From Cryptomeria japonica (lineage: Eukaryota > Streptophyta > Pinopsida > Cupressales > Cupressaceae): a stretch of DNA of 64,000 nt. Made by a program: the position numbers and the translations under genes. The notes below the pieces were generated by a model. It saw only the letters and a list, made by a program, of their open reading frames with translations, was not told the origin of the DNA and did no database searches. Positions within the stretch are counted from its first letter, which is position 1, and every line of letters begins with the position of its first letter. Shown piece by piece: positions 44,211 to 55,600 of the stretch. The stretch is from positions 27,501 through 91,500 of the forward strand of contig NW_026729316.1 of NCBI RefSeq assembly GCF_030272615.1. Direction: 5' to 3'.

Positions 44211-45579
44211 ATCACCCGCATTTATCATTTATATAATATCTGCACCATCGCTAACGCCCCTACGGGGCCTGCTCCGAAAAGAGCAGTTACGCGCTAATGG
44301 CCTCATCGCATCCATACGTCACATGCCGGGGTGGGCCTATGGGTGGGTAGGGACTCGATAGTTCCGGGTTGGGTGGGACTATAGTTACGGAGGAGATATA
44401 AAAAAAACGAGGGTAATTCTGGTCACCCCCGGTGCTGGGGAATTCTAGTTGCTCCCCCACCGGATCGACTTACACCTCCTGCCCATGAAGACCATGCCTT
44501 ACTTGAACGGATCGAGTGAGAGCTTGAGATCTTTTGGAGGGAAGGATAGCCGGCTGGTCGAGAAGCGGATCGCCCTGATTCTTCGGATTGAGTGAGAGCA
44601 TGAGATCCCTCCATTCGTCCCTTGCCGGGCAAGCATTCCTCTCCGACAGCCCCAGGAAACTGATGAAACGATCCACCCGCCCGCCGGGCCCCTACTATTC
44701 TATGGCCCTACTATTCTAAAGGGGCTGCTCACCGGCACTTTCTTTTTCTACAGTTCGACGATTTATTCCAAGTTGTTGACATTACAGTTAGGCCTCGAGC
44801 CCGCTTCAGAAAGAATCCTACCTGCTGCTCCACCTGGCGAATAAAGAAATATCGAGTTGTCGGGTCGTGAATTCAAAAGATAAGTTTAGGAAGCTCTCAT
44901 CCCTTCCCGGTCGTTATGGCAAACCGATCTCCTAGTCGGGTGGTTCGTGGCGAGCAGTGGGAGGATAAGAGGTAGGGAGAAGTGATGATCAACTCTTTTC
45001 GGATTCCTAGTTCTCGGAATTGAAGTGATTATCCACTCGCCTCAGCCACTCCGGTTTACTGCCGCTTATCCTTCTAATGGTATGGATCAAGAACCCGATC
45101 CCGTTTCTCATAGTCGAGTGCTTGGGTCGACCCCAGCTGATGGAATGATAGCCGAGCTATCTCCTCCCACCCACCAACTAGAATTCCCCATGAACACCCG
45201 CTGAACTATCGAGGAGAAACCCTACTAGTCTATGGCGACCAAGGCTAGGCCCCTTACCGATAAATGGCGGCAAACCCCCAACAGAATTCGGGGGCGGGTG
45301 TTCCCTATATCCACCCACCCCCATAGAATAGTAGGGCGAGATACCCTCCACCCCATCGCGAATAGTAGGGCTCCCGATGAAACCATCCCTTTGGTTCATG
45401 AGGGCCCCTACCATATAATTTGAGGGCGGCAACTATATCCTCCACCAACTCTCCTCCTCTAATTAATCAGTCCCATAGAATTGTAGGGCTTGATTGAAGC
45501 CTGCTTCCCTTTAGCCCCCCACCCCTTTAGAATAGTAGGGGAGATACCTCCTAATTAATCAGCGCAGGGAATAATCTTA

Positions 45580-45645
45580 TATAGTTGCTGATTCGATTAA
45601 GGGGGCCCACACATGCTAGAATAACTAATCGAATCAGCAACTATA
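45580..45645. repeat. perfect 20-bp inverted repeat with 26-base loop
   Basis: Left arm TATAGTTGCTGATTCGATTA (45580-45599) is the exact reverse complement of 45626-45645. The loop contains GGGGGCCC and GCTAGAATAA (family C tail). Confidence 0.95.
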
Positions 45646-46075
45646 GCCCAGTGAGGAGGGGCTCGATAGTGGCCCACCCTTAATTAATCAGTCCCATAGA
45701 ATTGTAGGGCGAGCTTACTCTAGCCCCCTACTATTCTTGATAGAAGGGCCCCCGCCGGGTGGGTGGGAGGAGGCTATGGGCGAATTAATTACTGATTAAT
45801 TAACCCTCCCACCCTACGGGCCCTACTATCTATAGGGGAAGCAGTTCATCGGCCTATAGCCTATAGTCATGTTACGTATAGAATCTCGAGCCACCCCTAC
45901 AATTTGATGGAGCTGAAATGGCTATGGCCACCGGGGGGCTCGCTGTCGCTCTCCATCCCCCAACCCCCCGCCCCCCCCCTCTATATAACCGGAGGGTTGG
46001 TTAGTTCGCCGGCGGCCCTATATTCTATGGGCTCGGGGTTCATCGGGTGCATCCCCCCCACCCCGCTACTAGAAC

Positions 46076-46104
46076 AGCGGTTTGGTCCCCAGGGGTTCGG
46101 TATG
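46076..46104 (+). repeat. 29-bp direct repeat, copy 1 (copy 2 at 46137-46165)
   Basis: Exact duplication of AGCGGTTTGGTCCCCAGGGG followed by TTCGGTATG, 32 bases apart, about 80-170 bases upstream of trnE. Confidence 0.95.
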
Positions 46105-46241
46105 ATAGATCCCAATCCCCCCCACCCTTTTCTAATAGCGGTTTGGTCCCCAGGGGTTCGGTATGCTAGAATCTATACCCATCGGTTCGGTCGAGGCCAC
46201 TCCAGATGGAGTTCGACGAATTCTATAGAAGGGGGGGGCGG

Positions 46242-46313
46242 GTCCCTTTCGTCTAGTGGTTAGGACATCGTCTTTTCATGTCGAAGACACGGGTTCGATT
46301 CCCGTAGGGGATA
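46242..46313 (+). tRNA. trnE: tRNA-Glu (anticodon UUC), mitochondrial type
   Basis: A 72-base gene. The acceptor stem GTCCCTT pairs with AGGGGAT (two G-U pairs, at 1-72 and 6-67), with discriminator A at 46313. The T arm is ACGGG-TTCGATT-CCCGT. The anticodon TTC is at 46275-46277 in the loop TTTTCAT. The anticodon stem has one U-U mismatch. The D arm contains AGTGGTTAGGAC. It closely resembles the native plant mitochondrial trnE rather than the plastid one, which begins GCCCCCATCG. CCA is not encoded. It stands alone in repeat-dense DNA, with a direct repeat just upstream (46076-46165) and a family A word about 60 bases downstream (46367-46379). It supplies glutamyl-tRNA for mitochondrial translation. 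Confidence 0.96.
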
Positions 46314-46319
46314 TTGTTT

Positions 46320-48100
46320 CATGGGTCACTAGATCCCAGATAGATGATCTCGCTGCGAGATCCATAGAATAGTAGGGGCCATAGAATTCTAGGGGCTTTA
46401 CTGGAAAACAATTACACCCAATGCAGGGGTGGGAGGGAGGCCCTTTGACTTCCCCCCCACCCGGATGTTGGGGTGGGGGGGGGGGAAGTTGCAGTCGAGT
46501 GCCCTCGATAATCACTAGAATTCCCTCCCCCCCCTTATTAATCTAATAAGTCAATTCTTGACTGAAGCCCCATTTGAATTGTAGGGGGCCTCGCGAGCAT
46601 AGAATAGTAGGGGGCTAGAGTAACTAAAATAGTTCTAGAATCGATGGGAAACTCTAGTTCCGGATGTTCCTGTGAGTCGAGTGTCGGGCATGATGCAAAG
46701 CAGACCCTCTCCTTATAACTTGAGCCCCCCACCCATCCCCACACACGTTTCCCCACACACGCCATAACTCAACTACTTATCCCCTCGATTCTAGCAGGCA
46801 TTAATAAGGGGGGGATGGGTAGATAATTCCGAACCCCAGGGACTAGAGTTCTTTTCTACCTCCCACCCACCCCTGATTCCCTCCCCCCCAATCGAACTAA
46901 GATTCAACTATCTATATCCGGGTGGTTGCTTTTGGGAATCATAGTTCCCTTACTCTAGCAGGCTAATTAATTAGAGGGCCCCTACTATATGGCCCTACTA
47001 TTCAGCTATAATGGGGGGGGTGGGAGTTCCATTATAGATGAGGGAGGGAATCTTAGTTCCGGGTGGGTGGGAAGCTATAGTTCCTGCAGGGTGGGAGGAA
47101 GGGGGCAATTATTCTGCAGGGTAATTAAGTGTTCATGTGGATATAGGATAAGTCCTCCGCGTCCCCATAGAATTGTAGGGCCACCCCCCAACGGCACTAT
47201 TCCACCCACTGCCATTAATCAGCCTGCTAGAGTAAGCGGTTCTCCTAAGTTCCCACCACGGCCCCTGGCCCCCCCTGGGAGGTAGATTATTGTAGGGGCC
47301 CTCATTTCATTAATCAGCCTGCTAGAGTAAGGATGGGTGGGAGAGATAGTTCTCCTAAGTTCTAGTTGCCCTACTCTTCAACTTAATGGGGGGTGGGGGG
47401 GGGGTTGAGAATAATAGTAGTTGCGGGGTGGGCCCATGGGTGGGTAGGGACTCGATAGTTCCGGGATGGGTGGGTATAGTTCGGAAGAAGTAGTTCGGCA
47501 CATTTCGACGTCGTCATTGCCACCCGGTCCCAATTCATTTCGATGGGCGGTACAGCACGCACCTGTTCTGGCGAGTGAAAGCAGGAATGGGCCCCCGCCC
47601 GTAGGGGGCATTCGCCTATAGATAGTAGGGGCAGCTAATCCTACTAGAAGATGCGGGCGCATATCTGGTCCAAAAGGAAGGAAGTAGAGTTCAAGCTCCT
47701 TTGCCCCCCGGACATTGAAAGGTGGAGTGAAGAATGAGAGGGACGAAGGCGATCGGTTTCTCCGCAACTCGGGGGGCTCATTTTTTTCCGCCCCTACTAT
47801 TCTATGGTCACCAACTTTCCATTCCTATGAACACCCGGGCTATTATTTGGAATAATGATGTTGTGTTGATAAATCAACCACTGCACCTGCCTATTGGTTC
47901 TCTTTCTCACCCAACCCGGCGGGGGCATAGCGAGGCAGGGGCATCTGAGCAAGTAGAACCACCCGACCAGTCCCAGTGGCAAAGGCAGTTTCCCCCGGAT
48001 GTACCGAATGTACCGATTGGATTTTCTCTAGTGATACGCACGCCACTGCCCCGATATATATAGTTGGGCGTGGCGGTCTCTCGTTCGCTATGCCGCTGCA
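46320..48100. other. repeat-dense spacer after trnE
   Basis: Family A copies at about 46367, 46381, 46570, 46600, 46979, 47166, 47609 and 47790. G-rich runs at 46459-46489, 47012-47023 and 47390-47404 have G-quadruplex potential. A segment at about 47430-47480 repeats one at about 44335-44390. No gene recognised. Confidence 0.65.
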
Positions 48101-48407
48101 AGACCTGGGGGGTGTTGGGCACTGGGCATGGCTATCAATATGGACATGCCTTATATGATGGGTGGGCTTAGACTGGGACTGGACCTTAGTACGATGAGTT
48201 CGGTGTATTAGATAAGTGGGGCTTGATTGGGTGGATGGATTATCACTATGATTCTCACTGGGTGTTGCACGAGGTGCGTGCTACAGATAGCCATTAGTAT
48301 GGATGGTACAGATATTGGTACAGGTGTGGATTACTACCATTCCGACTTCAAACCCTATTGAATCGTAAGGGCTGAGTGGGAATAAGATATATCCAGATCT
48401 GGCTGAT

Positions 48408-48971
48408 TCAGCTGCTATTGATGTTCCCACCCTTCGCTCTTGTTGTTTCACCATTTATCAGCGGTAGTAGCCCCATCCCCTGTGTTAGCATCTGAGCCCG
48501 TGATGATATGATAAGCACAAGCATCTCCGAGTGGCCGGTGAGATGGATGAAAGCATGAAAGTCTCGAATCCCCGGTCGTCGGGCGAGCATCCGGACGGGA
48601 GCGAAGCTGGCGCGCGAGAGATGGCACCGGCTAGGCTCCCGTCGATCCACCGGCTTCGGCGACTTGACTGGGGAACCTCGACCCGGTCTACTAGCAGATT
48701 CTCCATGTGCCGAGATGCGGGTTCGAGATCCAGTTTCATATCCATATCTCGCTCCAGATTCCTCAGTCGCATACCTATAAGCAGTAGCAGATCCTGTTCC
48801 CATTCTTTGTTCCCGCCCGCCTACCACAGTTGGTTGCGCATCCCCCAGATCCCGAGTCCCGCGGAGGCGGAGCGTCGGAGCCAATGAACTGAGTTGATGA
48901 GCCGAACAACCCGCAACAGCACCATCAGTACTCCAATTGATCCAGTCGATTAAGATCCTGCGGGGGTAGCC
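48408..48971 (-). pseudogene. longest open frame in the window, with AGY-type segment
   Basis: The minus strand is open from 48971 (after a TGA) to a stop at 48408, 188 codons; the first ATG gives 158. Early residues include STDGAVAGCSAHQLSS, then ATAYRYATEESGARYGYETG with SRTRISAHGESASRPG. The second half (GSPVKSPKPVDRREP and onward) is not repeat-like and is not recognised. The Y-G-Y-E-T-G-S-R and E-E-S-G-A runs resemble degenerate octapeptide repeats. No stop interrupts it, so this copy is the best candidate for a still-translatable member, but the start context is unremarkable. Confidence 0.4.
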
Positions 48972-48999
48972 TCATAGTTCTCGTCCGAGCCGTTGAAGC

Positions 49000-49195
49000 G
49001 TGGACGGATTGATCGACGTCAAATAATCTGTTCCAGTTCCTGCCGTCCAGGTCGATCCCACTCCCTGCTGTTGAGGTCGATCCGGAGCGGGATGAGCGAG
49101 AGACACATGGGCGGCGTAGGCAGAATCATGGGTTGGTACAGAGGCAGTCCGCTACCGGTCCCAGATCCGAATCCATACCCTACGAAGAATTGAGG
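49000..49195 (-). pseudogene. AGY-type relic in two phases
   Basis: On the minus strand one phase reads FFVGYGFGSGTGSGL. The next phase reads SVPTHDSAYAAHVSLAHPAP, then GVGSTWTAGTGTDYLTS. Both have the G-S-T-A-Y bias and sit just upstream, in minus sense, of the 48408-48971 frame. Confidence 0.4.
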
Positions 49196-49389
49196 AGCAG
49201 TTTACCCGGAGTTCGAGGAGTAGTTCACCCGGCATCAGTGACAGTTGGGGTTCCGATTACCACCCGGGCCTAGCAGCATCACCACCACCAGTAACGTCCA
49301 AGGAAATGGAGTAAGCAACGTTTATCCATCCGCAGCTATTAGTCACGGATAGCTCCAATTGATCCAGACGATCAAATGTCATTGGTTCC

Positions 49390-49664
49390 TTAACCACCAG
49401 CACCAGTTCCGGCGGACCAGAGGCGACCGAGAAGCAACCGCGACCGAGAAGCATAGATGGATCCAATCCCGCGACTCACTTTTGGGTCATAGGCAGCAGT
49501 GGGGGAAATAAAGCAGTCAGGGGTTTCCCCGATATCCCATCCCCGGATGCGCCAGATGCATGGACAGGAGCAACCAAGGTGGGAAAGTGTCCCTGCCCGT
49601 TCCGTATTCCATAGTCGGCAGCACCAATAGCAGCAGTCTCTCCATAACCAGTGAGTGAACACAT
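49390..49664 (-). pseudogene. AGY-type relic containing LTGYGETAA
   Basis: The minus frame from 49664 reads C, SLTGYGETAAIGAADYGI, RNGQGHFPTLVAPVHASGAS, GDGISG and ends at 49476. S-L-T-(A)-G-Y-G-x-T is close to the register seen in ice-nucleation-type repeats. A shifted phase continues with PTAAYDPKVSRGIGS. Together with 48408-49195 it forms one roughly 1.25-kb minus-strand block, suggesting a single decayed locus. Confidence 0.4.
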
Positions 49665-49699
49665 CCTCCCGGAAGGGAGCTAGTTGGAGTTCGGGATTG

Positions 49700-52600
49700 A
49701 GTTTCCCGGAACCAGGAGCAGAGGTTCAGCCGTGTCCCCGTTCCCCCACAACCATAATAGATTGGAGCGAATATATAGATAGAAGATTGGAGTGGACCCG
49801 GTTTCTCCTCCGTTATTCTAGCGTCATTCTAGCGGGCGTACATTAATTGACTGATTAATTAAGGGTGGGAGGCTCTATTACCCCCACCCAACCCTACATA
49901 GCTCTATATCCGGGTGTTCATAGGGAATCATAGGGTTCCCCGGGGGGGAGGGAATCGTCAGTTCGTTGGTGGGAGGCCCGCCCGGGTGGGGGGTTATATT
50001 GCGGCAGAGAAAGATCGATTCATGTCGAGGGAGGAAGGTTGGGTGAGAGGTCATCACGTACTTGCGTTCTCGCTAGTTCTTCAGGTAATTGATCCGTGAT
50101 ACCTTTGACTTCCCCCACCCCTATCAAGAACCATCTCTCCATTCCGCTGGTTCAGGGGTCAGGGATCATGGTCCATTCGATCATTCCCCCTGAAGACCCG
50201 CCTACTCCTGCCAGTCATCCAACCTTTATTGGTGGTTTCGCGTGGTACTAGCCAGTCGAGAATAAAGGATAAAGGGCCTACGGGGTCGGGGCTATTGATT
50301 CTCTTTACTGACCCGTTCCGTAGTCATCTTATATCCGTAGCGGGTCCAAACCCTACCTTTTATCTGTCCCCACCCCTACCCTTCATCTGTCCCTAACCCT
50401 CGGAGATCTCCCAACTACCCCATAGAATAGTAGGGGCCCACCCAACTATATCTTCCCACCCATCCCCTTACCCATCCCTGCCTTTCTCCATTGACTGCTA
50501 GGGGCGAGAGCCGACCCATCTCCTACTAAGAGCCTTTCTCTATTGACCGCTAGTGGTAGGTAGGGGGTGGTTCCTACCACCTTTCTCTATCTCCGACCTA
50601 TTAATTGAGTCGGTTCCTACCCCCTTGCCTAAGGGATTATCTATCCCCTGCCTTTCATCCATCTCTTCACTCCTCCGGTCGAGGTCTATCTCCCCTGCCT
50701 CTATCTATTGACTGACCCGGCCCATATAAATACCCATGCAGGGTGGGTGGGAGGAGATAGATCCGGTTGGTTTCCCTCTATCTCGTCCGTCCGGCTCCTC
50801 TATCTGTGATTCCGGCCAACAATGATAGATAGGGCGGTCTCCATGGTTGGTGTGGGGGTCGTTAATTCAGTAGTTTGCTCGTTCCGTCACGTCTCCTACT
50901 TATATCTATCCGTTGCCTACCGCTTTCTCCCGCCGGTCAGGGGGAGCTACGGATGCACTATCCATATTGGTGGGAAATGCCCGGGATGGGAGGGGAGAAA
51001 GGAAGGAAAGGTGGGTAGCCTCTCCGTACTATAGTTCCCCCCCACAACTCGACATTCGGGGGGGAGGGAAACTCACCACTATAGTTCCGGTCCGTAGGGC
51101 CTACTCCATATAATTGTAGGGCGCCCATAGAATTTGAGGGCTTGACTGAAACCCCCATAGAATTGTAGGGGGCCCTTTTTGAGAATAGTAGGGGGCTAGA
51201 ATCGCGCTAGAAGGAGGTAGCTCGATTGTAGGGGGCTTGATTGAAAGCGAATAGTAGGGGGGAGGTAGCTCGATTGTAGGGGGCAGTCAAGCCCTACAAT
51301 ATGGAGTGGGAGTTCCATAGTCAAGTTCCGCCACCCACTAGATTAATCAGCCTGCTAGAATAAGCATAGGCAACAAACTGGGCTACTTTCAATCTTTCGG
51401 AGGAGATAGTTATAGAATTGAGAGAAGTTTACTTTAAGAAAGATTGATTGAAGCATGTTACGTATAGACTCGAGAAAGAGCCCTATAGTAGAATTCTCGA
51501 GTCCCCCCCACCCTGATTATAGACGTAACATCTTCTCTAAAAGCAAGCTCTGTAATCGCCCGGGCAAACGCTTTCGAACGAACTTCTAGTATAGTTGGGG
51601 CATGTTACGTCTAGAATAGAATCTGGGTGGGGGGGCCCCTACAATTCTATGGTAGCTGTCACTCTTCTGGCTCGAGATAAAAAAAAGTGAAAGAAAGATT
51701 GTGCCGGATTGCATCCCGCGCATATTAATTATTGGTATCCCGATCGCACTAGGGAGAATGGGCAACTATATATAGTTGACATTCGTCGCCGGGTTTCGTT
51801 CTGAGCTTTTGATACCGTTGATGCGGATTTTGAGGAGGCTCGAAACTGAGTATTTCGTACACGAGGCCAGGCCAAGTATCATTCGAAGCTTCAGAAAAAA
51901 ATGCTGAGATATTGGGGGGCCCTTATGGTGGTATTTCGTGCACATTCCGACTCTGCAAATAGATTCTCAAGCCTCTCGATTTCTTTAGGGCTACTTTCTC
52001 AAATGATAATGAAATAAAGGGAGGACCTGGCAAATCACATGTTCAGCTATCTTTAGATAGAAATGGAGCTAGCTTTTGAACATGTTAAAACCCCCCCCCC
52101 TACCATCTATAGGCAAGAATAATCGACCAATTTCAACAGCCCCGGGTTCGGAATAATTGATCGATTCAATGATCAGATAGTTGACGAAGGGCTCTTTCGC
52201 ATATATCTTCTTCCCAAAGGTCTTCTGGGGCATCGATCGCACGATTCGATCCAAGTTTCCCGAGGGTTCCTTCATATAGTAGGAGTGATAGGATGGATAG
52301 GGGAAAACTCGACCAGACCCACCTAGAAACCAACCTGGAATGGAACGACTCGCTTAGTTAGTTCTGCACGTTCCCCTACTATAGATGCGGGGTGCCGGGG
52401 TGGGAGATGGGCTGAAACTGATCGATCTGCACCTGGGAGGGATTAATGTGGCTTGTGATGCCGAGCTCAGGTTTAGGAACTATCGTTAGCTCGCTCTGTT
52501 GGATCCTTAGTCGATTTCTCTCCCGCAAGCAGAACCCTTAGAAAGTTATCGCTATATGAGGTGTGATGTCGATTCGTGCTCATGTCCGAATGTCGTCTAT

Positions 52601-55600
52601 TTTGAGAAGTGGAGAGATAAACAAATCCTGTAGCACCCGCAACTGTCAGGAATAGAAATCCTGTAGCACCTGAAACCTATCTATCAATCCTTACGTGCGC
52701 CTTTCGTATCTTTAGGCAAATCCAACACAGATAGGTAGATAGGGCTTTCCGGTACTTACCCATATAATCATTCATTCCGGTTAGAAGGGGAAGACATGAC
52801 AAAGCCCATCCCCCGGAAGCCTGTCACGGCGTACCTCTATCCGTTCAGTCCCATTCCAATGCATGACTCATTGAACGAAGTGCCCCTCTGCCTCCCACCC
52901 ACCCCAACAAAAATAGGTAGGGCCCCCATGCACACCCTGCCTAAATAAACAATAGGCACTCGACTGCTAACTGAGCAACCTCTCCCCACCCACCCCGAAG
53001 CCCTTCAACAATAGAATAGTAATCTGGGTGGGCCCCTACAATTCTATGGCCCTACAATCGAGCTACCTCTTAATTAATCAGCGCAGAGCCCTACTATTCT
53101 AAGGGGGCCCCAGCCGGGCGAGAGCAGCCCTCCCCCCTACTATGTCGAAGGGCCCCCGGCTGGGGCGTACATTAATGGCAGAGGTAGCTCGATTGTAGGG
53201 GGCACTCGATAGTTGCTAGAATCGCCCCGCTATAATAAGGAATTCTAGTCGGTATATTAATTATTGTTCCGGAGATCGATAGATAGGCTTTAACGACGGC
53301 CCAGGAGTTGGGGGCGATGCAGCATTTAAAGCTGGAGTTTGATTCCTAGCGGATCTGATCTGAAGTGCCCTTTTGAAAACATCATTGTTGGGGATTCAAT
53401 CAGAGCCGGGGAAGAAAGAAAGAAAGCTCATAGTTGGATCCGGCTTTAACTGCCCTTGTTTTGATTCATAGTTTCTATTCCACATGCCCTCGACATTATA
53501 TACGAGTCGAGCCATATAATGTCGAGGGCCCGGTAGCGAAAGGAGAGGATTTCCATCATCCATTTCCCTGGTCATCATTCCTTAGGGATATAAGCCCGTA
53601 TCTTATATAAGACGTAATATGTTCCGTGATGGCTGGCAATGTTCCATAGCACGAGTTGACCAACTGGGTGCAAACAAACAGGATCAGAACCAACAGAGCA
53701 AACAGCAATCGCTAGCGGAACCGAGACGGAAGCATACAATAATAGTGCCAGAGGGCCCAGCACTCGACTGCAACAATAGTAGCCGGGGCTCTCCTAACCC
53801 ACCCTCGGGAATCGAATAGAAACTGTGAAGACTGCCTCTGTCGGGCGGGCTTTGCCCTTCTTTATGGTTCATTCATCCCAAGGCCTTGAAACACCCGATC
53901 CTCCATTCCGACGATGTGCCGCTGCTGAACAAACAAGACCGATTGCCAGCTTATGGGAATGGAATAAAGGGCCTCCCTCCGCCCCTTAACCTTTCAATGC
54001 TCCATTGCTCCCTCTCCTGCCCGGTAAGGACGTCGTCATTTGCTCGAGTGGATCGAATCTACCCATCTCCGGCTCCTGCTTCCAAACATCCAAATCCTAT
54101 CAATGATAATAAGTAGATAATAAAAGAGTCCCCCTTGCCGACTACCTATAGAATGGTAGGGGCCCACCCAACCCTTCCGGCGCTTTGGCTCGGAAATGTC
54201 TGTCTGTCGGTCGGATGCACCTTCCTTCGTTGGCAACTAGAATCCCCACCCAACCCGGGCCCCGCCCCTACAATTCGGCTGGGGGTAGGGGCTTGCTAGA
54301 ATAATATGAAAAAGGGCGACATAGTAGGGGGCTAGCCCTTTAGAATGGTAGGGGGCTCGCCCGCCCAATTCTATGGATTAATTAACTTACTCTAAATTGC
54401 AGGCAGGGAGGGAATAGCCCTACTATTCTATGGGGGTGGAGGTATCTCGAATTGATTGGGGTGGGCCCCTACTATTCTATGGCAGGAGGAGAGGTATAGT
54501 GGGGGTAACCATCCCTATTCCACATGAATTATAAGCCGGCTGGTCCAACATAGAAAAGATAGGGCGGATTGACAGTTTGCTGCTTTAGCTGAAGTAGGAG
54601 CCCTATTCACCGACAAGGCCAGTGATTATGTCATTCCTCGGCAGCCCCGGCCCCTTATAACTGAACTATTGGATGTGCGAGCCCTATTATTAGATTATTC
54701 CCCGCCTTTATTTATCGAACTGATTCCTAGGCCTAGCTATAGATTGATAGGTACGACATTGATAGGTACGACCCGACCACGGAGAAAGGAGCCAGCCCCG
54801 CCCCTACTTGGGCGCGAGTTAGGTTTGGTGAGTGAGGATGGATAAGAGAAACCAGCACTGCTGATGGGCAGGATTAAACTGAGAGAACTGGATCGGGCCC
54901 GGGTGCACAAATAATGAGGGCCCTATAGATAGTAGGGGTCACTGGTTCGGTTGTTGAGAAAGTTGCATTCGATTAGATACGTAATATGACTGACTTAACC
55001 GAATTGATGGATGTCCGATGCTGGATCGATGCGGGCGGATGCATGCATCGGTGCGACGGATGCCTGATGGTTTACTCTTCAAGGGCAGTTCATCGGGAAC
55101 CAGTTTAATGAGGGGTCGACCCCGGATAGCTTAATCGGGTGGGCCCCTACGGGTAGCGGGCTGATTAATTGACGAATTCGCGGTTGGAATTTAGGAACTT
55201 AGGTGGATATAGTTTAGATGGATGTCCGATTGACTGCAATTACTGAAGCGATAACGCTGCGACTACTCCTCCCATATTCGACGCTTTAGTTCTTATCCTC
55301 TTCCTATCGGAGTGCTTCAAGGTTAATAATGGTGCAACAGACCTGGAATTCGATATGCATAAACAATGGTTGGGGGAGGGATGTTACGTATAATACAGAC
55401 TTTTGAAACCCGCTCTATCTTTCAATCGCATCCCTACTATATCTCCCCATCCAGAGGAGAGAGTTGCGTAACATGCCGAATTCTACCCTTACCGGAACGA
55501 ACTGACAATTTCCTCCCTCCCAATCGCCCATCGCGTCACCCCCCCCTACTATTTGAAGGGCCTCCCACCCCCCTACCATTCTATAGGCTAGCAAGCTGAT

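Larger units (their letters stand above)
44300..46240. other. repeat-dense spacer before trnE
   Basis: Family A copies cluster at 44.69-44.72, 45.2-45.9 and 46.01-46.03 kb. A family B copy is at about 45869. A 20-bp inverted repeat is at 45580-45645 and a 29-bp direct repeat at 46076/46137. No gene recognised. Confidence 0.65.
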
